From positions 152,343,577 through 152,407,576 of the forward strand of contig CP136065.1 in the NCBI GenBank assembly GCA_032622095.1: a stretch of DNA of 64,000 nt. Direction: 5' to 3'. The notes under the pieces were generated by a model. That model saw only the letters and a program-made list of their open reading frames with translations, was not told the origin of the DNA and made no database searches. Positions 46,368-56,516 of this stretch are shown here, piece by piece; within the stretch, counting starts at the first letter, position 1, and each line of letters begins with the position of its first letter. Made by a program: the position numbers and the translations under genes. This stretch comes from Siphonodentalium dalli. Taxonomy: Eukaryota; Mollusca; Scaphopoda; Gadilida; Siphonodentaliidae.

Positions 46368-46929
46368 AACTACGTTAGACTAAGTGGTTTTGGGATACTG
46401 GTGTGTGTTTGTGCACTCACTGGCTTGTTTCGGACATTCATTGTGTGGTTTTGGACACCCAATGGATGGTTTGGGAAACCATAATTGTGATTTGAGACAC
46501 TCACGGTGTGGTTGGCTGTACTTCTATGCTAGTCTGGAGCAGTCATATCGCGGTGTGCGACACACTTTTTTTTGCGGTTTGGGACACTACCGGGGTTGTT
46601 TGAAGCACTGAATGGTTTGGGACACTAATCGAACGAATTGAGCTACTCGCTGGACTATTTGGAACATACGTTTGGTGGCTGAGGACACTAGTTGGTGGAT
46701 TTGGACTCTCATTTGGTGGATTGAAACACTAGTTTGGTGGATTAGTACATGCATTTGTTGTGTAGTTCCTTGTGTTGGGACAATCTCTTGTTGGTTCGGG
46801 GTAATATGTGGGTGGTCTTTGACATCGTCCGGTGGTTTGAACTGTCCTTAGATTGCTTGGGACACCCGTTGTGACACTTATTGGATATATTTGGATACTA
46901 GATGGGTGAATTTGAGCCGATGGCATCTA

Positions 46930-49255
46930 TGACTACTGATTTAGTAACATATATCATTGAAAATACACCTATATGGAATTTATAATTATAGAGATGTGAG
47001 TGACAAAATCCTCGTTATTTATGACTCGCCATTATCGGATATGGTCTGAACATGATATATATGGCTTCACACCTGACCACTTACATCAATAATGTCCTAT
47101 AAATGGGATCTGATGAAATATAGCGCAAAATACCCACATTTGACTACTTCTGGTCACCATTAAATATACGTTATAAGCACGGCGTCCGATTTATAAGTGA
47201 AATAAATATCACAAGCGCCCGGAGGATGCTCGTGGTGTTTATTTCACTTATAAATCGGACGCCGTGCTTATAACATATTTATGACACCCAATCAGCCCGA
47301 GAAACTTGCAATCAGTGATTAAAATGTGTAGTCACTCGTACAAACATGGTCCGGTGAATACCAATCTATACCCCATGGTCGGTATTTCACCAAGATTGTT
47401 CAACAAATTCCATTTATGCCGAATCATCACAGTTCAATTTACTTTTGTGTTAATCGTGCATGGATTAACTAGAGAGCACACTACACTTCTACTCTATTGT
47501 GCATTATTCCTACGTATCGGATTTATTTATTCCATACATTCCAAGCCGGATTTATAATATCACAAACAGCACTTTCGACAAATGTAAGTTATCCAATGGG
47601 GTCCGTTTACTGACCTTTAGTTACTGTAAATATCGGTTAGTTGCTGTCTGCGCTGCAAATTAAAAACTGTCTGTCGTTGATTACATTTGTTCATTGTGTT
47701 GGTGAGGGGGTACTAAATTTGCCACTGTTCGGGATAGTTACTGAATGCGTTTGCCGACGAAGCAAATTCCCATGTAACTTGTCCGAATACCCGCCCCCCC
47801 GATCTGAAATTTTAGTATGGCGTATACTTGGTATTACTTTAATTAATTATTTAATTATTAACGTTTATATATTTGGTATGACGTATCGCCCATGTCTTCC
47901 AATCGCTACGTCCCTGCATCTGCTCGTTGTGACTAAACATGGTATCACAGCCCATATTAGTAATGCTCACCTCGGTCGAAAAATAACTTGTTTGAATGAA
48001 AGGGAGTGCATAATTGGTCAATCAAGGTGTGCACCGCGGATACAATGCATAAGCTTGTTGTAATCACGACATACTGTATAAAGGTCGGTCACCGGACCTC
48101 ATTAGATAACTTCCATTGGTCGAGGGCTTATTGGCGTGTTATAATAATGTCCAATGTCTTAGATGGTTGGTTCTCGCTTATGGGGAACAATTGCAGTTCA
48201 AAAAGTGTCAAATAATAAAACTACGCTAGGGCAATTCGCGACAATATTTTTTTGTTCTGTTGGATACAAATAATAATCAAAATAATTTTCAGCAACACCA
48301 TTCAGAGGGATTCTAATATTTGGCTACTCCAATAAAGGTGACACCGATACCGAAATTTACCTCCCGACACCTACGTTACCGATTGATTGATCAGCTGTTA
48401 ATAGTTATTGTGTTGAAGTTAACAAGAAATTCGACCGGAAGCTAACCATCTCTGTCGCACGGTTATGGCAAAATCTTATACTGAGATAATATGTTCGAAT
48501 AAAATCACGGTGTTACTAATGCCCCTGGCGTATGGGCCGACATATTCTACCTCGGAATGGGACAATTATTTGGTAACGTAGGTATCGCTGTGCTACTGTC
48601 GATGTTCATATGTGACATAAAATACATTGAAACAACCATGTAAGTTATTGCATATACATTTGCAATATAGTATTGACTTTCTATGTGCAATGTAGTTAGT
48701 TTTCGTACCAAAATACAATATAACCTACTATTCACATGTTTTTGCATGCACCTGCATGGCATGCATAGCAAGCATTTTAAGAAACGAGTGTAATGCATAG
48801 CTACAGACATATTCTTTCATATGTTACTTTTTCGTCGTACCTGGAGAGATCATTTGAGAATCACTTATAGGAATTCAATCTATATATTTTTTCTATTTCA
48901 ATAATTTGGCGAATGACTTACATATATATGCATGGTAACGTAGATAGCACACAGTTGGTGGCACATTGGCCAATGAGATTATGTATCATGTAATTTGGAG
49001 TTAATGATTAACTTAACTTTTGGAGCTTTTCCTATAGAATAATGCACCTTTCAACTTGAATGTGCGGAAATTCTTATTTTCACCGTCATCGTTTCAAATA
49101 TAAACGATTCAGCGCGTCACTGCATTGAAAACGTCCGACGAGCTGCGCCCATTGTGTTACGCGAGCATGCACGGAACAGTGCGACCAACTAAGAGGCATG
49201 AATGTATAATCAATGTATGCAGACCCTAATTCGGACAAACGTTTAACTCAACAAT
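46930..49255. other. No gene seen; hAT-like end and palindrome
   Basis: Only weak ORFs, the longest 140 codons at 47641-48063. That ORF runs across a hAT-like terminus (GCTACGTCCCTG, 47905-47921) and shows no domain. The palindrome is listed separately. Confidence 0.45.
47161..47282. repeat. 122-bp fold-back element
   Basis: TATACGTTATAAGCACGGCG through AAGTGAAATAAA pairs with its inverse. Arms are about 48 bp around a loop near 47210-47232. Confidence 0.82.
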
Positions 49256-49259
49256 TAAA

Positions 49260-49266
49260 ACAGAGA

Positions 49267-49352
<86 letters not shown>

Positions 49353-49431
49353 GACAGATACAGAGACAGAGACAGAGACAGAGACAGAGACAGAGACAGA
49401 GACAGAGACAGAGACAGAGACAGAGAGCGCG

Positions 49432-49469
<38 letters not shown>

Positions 49470-49498
49470 CGAGAGCGAGAGAGAGAGAGAGAGAGGAA
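49260..49498. repeat. (GA)n / (GACA GA)n microsatellite
   Basis: GA repeats with an inner block of AGAGAC units (about 49343-49425), then GA again. Low-complexity ORFs here are not genes. Confidence 0.97.
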
Positions 49499-49602
49499 AC
49501 ATGTTAAGAGATCGCTATCCAATGATCGGGCGACAATGACTATTGAACCATGCGCAAGCACCCAACGTGATACCATACTTTATAATATATTATATATATA
49601 TA

Positions 49603-50229
49603 CTAGCCGATGAGCCCGACGTTGTCCGGGCTATTCAAAAACCAAATTTCAAGTCGATAGCTCCACCCGTTTCCGAGATCTGGTCTGCGCATGCGCGAAG
49701 CTGGCGTCGCACGGGCTCGGCGACCCGATAAAATTCGTATCCGGGGCAAGATACATTCACATAGCAAATTTCAAGTCGATAGCTCCACCCGTTTCCGAGA
49801 TCTCGTCTGCGCATGCGCGAAGCTGGCGTCGCACGGGCACGGCGACCCGATAAAATTCGTATCCGGGGCAAGATACATTCACATAGCAAATTTCAAGTCG
49901 ATAGCTCCACCCGTTTCCGAGATCTCGTCTGCGCATGCGCGAAGCTGGCGTCGCACGGGCTCGGCGATCCGATAAAATTCGTATTCGGGGCAAGATACAT
50001 TCACATATCTAATTTCAAGTCGATAGCTCCACCCGTTTCCGAGATCTCGTCTGCGCATGCGCTGCACGGGCGTTGCACGGGCTTGCTAGTACGCAACGAC
50101 CACCGCCTGATCAAACTACACACACGTACCAAGTTTCGTCCCGATCGGTCGAGAATCGTAGATTTGTATTAATGACAGACAGATAGACAGACAAACAGAC
50201 AGACAGAGGTCTTCAAAATATATATGAGA
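49603..50229 (-). mobile_element. Helitron-like non-autonomous element H1
   Basis: On the minus strand it begins TCTCATATATATTTTGAAGA at 50229, has (GTCT)-type repeats, then a CCGATCGG region and four units of a 122-bp tandem repeat (AAATTTCAAGTCGATAGCTC type). It ends GCCCGGACAACGTCGGGC, TCATCGG and CTAG at 49603, followed by T. A hairpin 7-8 bp before CTAG and a TC start are Helitron rules. Confidence 0.72.
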
Positions 50230-50690
50230 CTAGCCGATGAGCCCGACGTTGTCCGGGCTATTCAAAAACCAAATTTCAAGTCGATAGCTCCACCCGTTTC
50301 CGAGATCTGGTCTGCGCATTCGCGAAGCTGGCGTCGCACGGGCTCGGCGACCCGATAAAATTCGTATCCGGGGCAAGATACATTCACATAGCAAATTTCA
50401 AGTCGATAACTCCACCCGTTTCCGAGATCTCGTCTGCGCATGCGCGAAGCTGGCGTCGCACGGGCACGGCGACCCGATAAAATTCGTATCCGGGGCAAGA
50501 TGCATTCACATAGCAAATTTCAAGTCGATAGCTCCACCCGTTTCCGAGATCTCGTCTGCGCATGCGCGAAGCTGGCATCGCACGGGCTCGGCGACCCGAT
50601 AAAATTCGTATTCGGGGCAAGATACATTCACATACCAAATTTCAAGTCGATAGCTCCACCCGGATAGCTCCACCCGGATACGAATTTTAT
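50230..50690 (-). mobile_element. Helitron-like element H2, 5' truncated
   Basis: Shares the CTAG end and hairpin with H1 and abuts its start with no gap. It has about three 122-bp units and lacks the TCTCATATAT start: it breaks at about 50660-50690 where the sequence turns around. Confidence 0.68.
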
Positions 50691-50732
50691 ATGTGAATGT
50701 ATCTTGCCCCGGATACGAATTTTATCGGCTAG

Positions 50733-51255
50733 TCTCATATATATTTTGAAGACCTCTGTCTATGTTTGTCTGTATGTTTTTCTGTATGTTTGTCTGTATG
50801 TTTGTCATTTATACAAATCTACGATTCTCGACCGATCGGGCGAAACTTGGTACGTGTGTGTAGTTTGACCAGACGGCGGACGTTGTCGTATTGGCGAGCC
50901 CGTGCGGCGCCCGCTTCGCACATGCGCAGACGAGATCTCGGAAACAGGTTTAGCTATCGACTTGAAATTTGCTATGTGAATGTACCTTGCCCCGGATACG
51001 AATTTTATCGGGTCTCCGAGCCCGTGCGACGCCAGCTTCGGGCATGCGCAGACCAGATCTCGGAAACGGGTGGAGCTATCGACTTGAAATTTGGTATGTG
51101 AATGTATCTTGCCCCGGATACGAATTTTATCGGGTCGCCGAGCCCGTGCGACGCCAGATTCGCGCATGCGCAGACGATATCTCGGAAACGGGTGGAGCTA
51201 TCGACTTGAAATTTTGTTTTTGAATAGCCCGGACAACGTCGGGCTCATCGGCTAG
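50733..51255 (+). mobile_element. Helitron-like element H3
   Basis: Starts TCTCATATATATTTTGAAGA directly after a CTAG (50729-50732). It has the CCGATCGG region and three 122-bp units, and ends GCCCGGACAACGTCGGGC, TCATCGGCTAG. It is the inverted counterpart of H1/H2. Confidence 0.72.
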
Positions 51256-51988
51256 TCTATTATATATTTTGGAAGATCTGTCTGTGTGTCTGTCTGTAAT
51301 CGATGGACTCGAAAACGGCCGAGCCGATTTCGATGAAACTTGGTATGTTGGGGTATTTTCTGCCGGGGAGTGACATATGCCTATTAATTTGCCCGTGCGA
51401 CGTGAACTTGACCTTGAAATCGGGTAATTTCAAGGTCAAACACCCGAATATCACGGGATTTCGATGAAACTTGATATGTGGGGGTATTTTCCGCCGGGGA
51501 GTGCCATAGGCTTATTTATTTGTCCGTGCGACGTGACCTTGACCTTGAAATCGGGTCATTTCAAGGTCAATCGCCCGAATATCACCGAATTTCGATGAAA
51601 ATTAGTGTCTAGGGATACTTTCGTATGGGGAGTCTCATAAGCCTATTCATTTGCCCGTGCGACGTGACATTGACCTTGAAATCGGGTCAATTCAAGGTCA
51701 AATCGCGAATTTTGATGGGATTTCGACGATATTTGTTACTTAGGGTTACTTTTGTCCACTGGGTGTTTTGGACGGGTCGAGTCGTGAGCCCGACCTGACC
51801 TTGACCTTCAAAATAATAAATTCAAGGTCAAATCGGGTAAAACCGGATGGATTTCGACGGGTACTTTTGTTCGGGTACTTTTGTTCGGGCAGTGTTTTGG
51901 ACGGGTCAAATCGTGACCCAACTTGACCTTGGCCTTCACAATAGACAATTCAAGGTCAAAGCCCGGACGAAGTCGGGTCACCTTCTAG
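51256..51988 (+). mobile_element. Helitron-like element H4 of a related family
   Basis: Begins TCTATTATATATTTTGGAAG right after H3's CTAG. Its body has diverged units of about 120 bp (GATTTCGATGAAACTTGGTA, CCTTGACCTTGAAATCGGGT). It ends CCCGGACGAAGTCGGG, TCACCTTCTAG and T. The same start, hairpin and CTAG rules apply, but the internal repeat differs from H1-H3. Confidence 0.7.
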
Positions 51989-51989
51989 T

Positions 51990-53279
51990 TATATATATAG
52001 TGCATTGAAATATCGATGTAAGTTATATATACATTTGAAAAATAGTATTTCGTTTATGTTATGGCGCGTAGTAGGTCAAATGTCACATTTTCGTTGGCAC
52101 CGTGCTACGAATCAAAGGGGGCTGAGTGTTCGAATCATGGTACATCTTCGACCTGCACAATGTACAACTATTGATTATATAAGCACATTTTAATTGTGCT
52201 AAAATGACAATATCATTAAAACTCAACAAAGAAGACATGCATGCCCTGATGTTTTTTCTCATTTGTCATAAATGTAAGTTTGATACCCACAACAACAGCG
52301 GACTCGCTAGTAGTTCTTCACCTACAATTCCAAAACAAAACAGATATCCAGATATGCTAGGTCTATTTAATACAAACTCGATTGAATATTCTTAAACCTC
52401 ATATATATATATATATATTGCTTGCTGATATGTTGTGCTAACTTTCACATCTGTTTACGTGCGGCCTTGTAATTAATCTGATTCTACGCGAAAAATGGAA
52501 CGTTTTGGGCGACTTAAAAAAACCTTAACATTTTGGTAACGTAAGTATCGGTAACGTAGGTATCGATTTCACACTTCATCTGGGTACAGCAAATAAAACA
52601 ATTGGATGTCAAAAGTAAGTCACCACCCATAGTGATCCTTGGTGGGTACCAGATAATATGTAACATAAATAAAACGAAAATATGTAGGTCGTAGTGTCAT
52701 AATACCATGGTAACGTAGGTATCGATATTTTTACAACCATTGGTTTCCTGACATATATATGGTAACACTCACAATGTAGAATATCAATTGTTATACTTCA
52801 TCACCCCTCCCGAATAACAATTACATGTGGATATTTGTGTATGGTGGTAGACATGTATCCATTGCGTTTGTTACGAATTACACATCGCTGTCCTCGGTGG
52901 TAACGTAGGTATCCACATTCTGGCTTCATGGCATAAACTGATCTTAATTCTGATGTAATGTTTCTGACAGTTGCAACTCAAACGATTTCTTATAGCTTGC
53001 CTCGAGTGCTGTAATCTGAGGCGATGCGAATAGCTCAGTGGCTTATTTAGTCAATGTAAATCGTGTTGAAACACCTGAATGTAGTCTTGGCTTCAGTAAC
53101 GTAGGTATCGATTCTACATGCTGAAGCTGCTCTGGTCTTTGGGGGATTGAATATCGTGCAGTGATATTTTATTTTTTTGATTTCGCACACTCTACCTGAA
53201 ATTCTCATATGCACTATGTCATGATAACATGCACACATTCTATGCCAGATGGCTGCTTCATCAATTGTTCCCCATAAGC
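51990..53279. other. AT-rich stretch with repeated GGTAACGTAGGTATCG motif
   Basis: No gene is seen. The motif occurs at about 52535, 52550, 52709, 52899 and 53095, with further copies at 48371 (inverted), 48572 and 48934. TAGCTCAGTGGC at about 53029 looks like a Pol III A box, but no B box follows. A B-box-like TGTTCGAATCA lies near 52128. Confidence 0.6.
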
Positions 53280-54706
53280 CAGGGGGGGGTCGGAAAAAAA
53301 ATTCAGGCACGTATGGCATTTTTTCCCTTTCGATCATTTTTTGTACCCACCAACCCCCACCGCCAAATCTTTTTCCGTTTTCGGCAGGGGGGGGGGGGGG
53401 GGCGGAAAAAAACTGCAGACACAGGGTGGAAAAAACTGTTTTCTTCGAGTTGGGCACGCCCCCCCCCCCAAAACAGCAAAAACTGCAGTTTTTTTCCACT
53501 GACCATTTGCCCCCCCCCCCCCCCCAGAAAAAAAAATCAAATCTACCCCAGCCGGACAACAACTCGGTTTGACCGGAAACCGAAAACAACACCGGAGCAT
53601 ACAATTCACGAGAAGGTGCTTGGTAACTTAGTTTAGATTATTATGACTAAAATGGTCATTGTCTACCAGTAGAACGCAGATTTGTTCCTCGTTATGTCAT
53701 GACATGTACAAACATGTATATTGGTGATCGCAACGCTTTGTATGCACTTTAAAAAATGACAACTAGTCATTACCTCGACTTTGAAAAAGATGCAAATGAG
53801 ATGAGTGAGATACCAGCATATAACTGTTTTCTGATACCATTGGAGGAGAAATTGTTTAATACATGGGATAGTTCTGCAGTAAAAAATTGCCAGATAAGCG
53901 ATCGCAGGGTAGAATTCTGCATTCGACTTGTAGACACTGACATAGTCGGCATTATTAAGAGGGTTAATGGGGTCAATATCACATGTAAACCAAGACAGTG
54001 GTTATCCAAAATTGTTTTAGGTGGATTGTACTACTCATGTATATATGATTTGGATATTAAGGTTAATCCATATTCTATAAAATGAGAGAAAATTGAAGTT
54101 GTGAGTCTGAAAATACATATTTGGAAAAAAATTACATGCAAATTTTTTCCGACAACCCCCCCTAAATGAATAAGGAAAAAATTTACATGTAAATTTTTGA
54201 CGCTTATGTACCCCCCACCCCCGGTATACGTTGTGTCCCGCAGTTTTTTCCCGGCCCCCCTTGTTTTCGGCAGTTTTTTCCGACCATTTTTTACACCCAC
54301 CCCCCTTTTAACACTAAAACAGAGATTTGCGGGGGAAAATTCACTGTAAACAGCTGTATATGAATTTCTGTGCATACTATTTATCATGGATGTTAACATG
54401 GACATGTAAATTGGAATGAGTCATTTTGAGGTCATTCGGCCAAAAAAACATGGCTGCCAGCGGCCATCTTGGATTTCAAAATTGGCAACAAAATACAACA
54501 CGATAACTGCCTGCAGTAAGTTTACAGTTAGAATTACATTATTTCTCTAATTCAAAGTGGTTTTGAAGCCCAACTCATTGCCAAAACACTAAAAAACATG
54601 CAGGAATTTTTTTTTTAGTTGCGGAAAAAATTGCTTGTTGGTGTCTTTGACCACCCACCCACCCCGGCATACGTGCCGGAATTATTTTTTTCACCCCCCC
54701 CCCCTG
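53280..54706. mobile_element. hAT-like element with poly-G/poly-C ends
   Basis: The left end CAGGGGGGGGTCGGAAAAAA followed by a GGCACGTATG stretch is the inverse of the right end, CATACGTGCC...TTTTTTTCACCCCCCCCCCCCCTG. The 7-mer cataagc lies directly outside both (53273-53279, 54707-54713). Inside, GTTTTTTCC and GCAGTTTTTTCC motifs with C or G tracts recur in both directions. A 109-codon ORF at 53756-54085 (plus) starts MTTSHYLDFEKDANEMSEIP; I do not recognise it, and it is the only candidate protein here. Confidence 0.65.
53756..54085 (+). CDS. Hypothetical 109-residue ORF inside the hAT-like element
   Basis: The ORF is open from ATG to stop, with ordinary amino-acid composition (acidic N-terminus, a short hydrophobic LGGLYYSCIYDL stretch near residue 90). 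I see no domain, and it is far shorter than a hAT transposase. It may be chance or a captured fragment. Confidence 0.2.
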   Translation: MTTSHYLDFEKDANEMSEIPAYNCFLIPLEEKLFNTWDSSAVKNCQISDRRVEFCIRLVDTDIVGIIKRVNGVNITCKPRQWLSKIVLGGLYYSCIYDLDIKVNPYSIK

Positions 54707-54713
54707 CATAAGC

Positions 54714-56516
54714 GAGAATCACCCAGATAGTGATACCTTATAATTTCTAATCAAATAGGAACTAGTGGTCCATATCACACCGGTGTTCTAGATTCCGGAC
54801 ATTCTGAATATTAAGATAGACAATGTGATCTTGCACCAAATTACAGATGTACTTCATGGCAGCAATTATAGCGAGTTTTTTGTTGCATGATTAATTCGGT
54901 GACTGATATAGCTCCTGTGCTATATAATCGTGACTGGTGCGCATTGGACCGGAATCGAATCGCGGGAACAATGGGGTGAGTTGTCTGTTCGTAATGCATT
55001 CATGAAATGCTCTCTTTTGTTTTATATCCAAAGTCAGATATTTAAATATAGCTACCACGCATTTGAATTACTCATTGCACATTTCTCAACTAATTGATCT
55101 TTATTGACTTAATTGGTGAGATACATTTCCTATGAACAGCGACTGCACATTGTTTTCCTTTGTGGTGAGGGTTAGCGTTTCCGCTATTACTCGAGACCAG
55201 TCCAGAATTGCGTCATCATATGAGTTGAAGTGGCAACATTTCTTCAAATCGTCACAAAAACAATATATGTGACATCAGATATCTAGTTCAGGATAGATAA
55301 CAGTTCAGACAAATAAAAAACTGCATTAAAACATTATAGTACATGGAGTATGATGAACCCCTTGACAATTGACGATAATAGCGTTTGGTATATATTGCAT
55401 TATCCACTTCGCGGTCATCGGCAAAAACATCGTGAAATTTGAAGGGTGACATTGAACATAGGCCCGATATCCATTTTTGGCTGCCACTTTGTACTGTGCA
55501 ATGAAAGGATTCGGAATCAGTGATAATTTTGCCATAAGAGAACACATGTCCCAATAATTCGTTTTTGGTGACACCTCGCCGCCATCCACATCTAGACTAT
55601 AAATAGCAATAACTAGTTCAAGTTCAACTATTTTGATGCGAAGCGGAAATGACTGAGCAGTTCAGATTGCAGCCATATAGTCTATCAAATCGGAACAGAT
55701 ATTTGTTTTGTAATACAAAATAGAAAACTTATCGGATAATTTTAGACAAGTAAGCGGACGATATTATTGTTTTTGAACAGGCTTAAAGTAGGCTTCGGCC
55801 AATATTAATGTGTTGTTTATCACATTTCTATAAAGGCCAAGGCAATGTGTTGATAAATTGCACGTTGCTACATGTAGGTGTATAGTGCGCGGCAGTACAA
55901 CATTCAATATCTCTCATGCATGGTATGTATAAATACACACAACGACACAAGTGTGTCAATGGGTTTGTTGATACGGCACGAGTGTTGTTTGTTTATTCGT
56001 CTAAGCCGTATAACATACAGTGTTAAGAAATACAAAAACGTAACGTTATGCCGTCTTCTCCCAACACAATATACAATATGCATAATATACAATCCACACA
56101 TAACATTAAACGTGATGATATATGACAATGCAAAATATTTTATAACATAAAGGTACATATAGGTGATTAGAAGGAGATCGGTCCGCGATATAATCACAAC
56201 GCATGCGCCGGTTTGATAATTTTCAACAGAGAAGTTGGAAAAATTATTAATTATGGGGGAGATTCGTCCCCAACTAGTACAGCGAGGAACTAAAGGGCGT
56301 AGTCCTCGTCCGACAGATTGGTCGGAACTTGGTCATGATGGTGGGGGCTCGGGGGGCCCTAGTATAATGATACGAGTAATTAGGAACATGTCTCGTTTAA
56401 CGTATACGATTCACTAAGAGAAGGAACTTACATATGTTGCGCAAAATTAATGGTCGTCGGATGCTCATCAATTGAGACATTTTCATTGTCGTAGGATTAG
56501 TATAATAGTAACTGTG
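54714..56516. other. No gene seen before the satellite
   Basis: Short ORFs of 60-97 codons on both strands (such as 55288-55589 minus) overlap each other and have no domain. CGTATAAC-like phrases near 55990 and 56400 are unremarkable. Confidence 0.4.

Larger units (their letters stand above)
42120..46925. repeat. Degenerate minisatellite (GGTTTGGGACACTC type) with two insertions
   Basis: Units of roughly 21-26 bp around GTGTGGTTTGGGACACTCGTTG run through 42120-42303, 43674-44586 and 46378-46925. The gaps are filled by a TA-flanked transposon (42304-43671) and a LINE (44597-46367). Without them the array would be about 1.6 kb. Confidence 0.8.

Noticed and set aside
47641-48063. 140-residue plus-strand ORF
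   Set aside because: No domain, and it crosses a hAT-like terminus (TACGTCCCTG), so it is probably chance.
49213-49576. Arginine/glutamate and serine/leucine repeat ORFs
   Set aside because: Translation of the (GA)n microsatellite.
49635-51223. Repeated 62-120 residue ORFs on both strands
   Set aside because: They follow the 122-bp units of the Helitron-like elements and appear in both directions; no domain.
53029-53112. tRNA or SINE start at TAGCTCAGTGGC
   Set aside because: An A-box match only; no B box at the expected distance.
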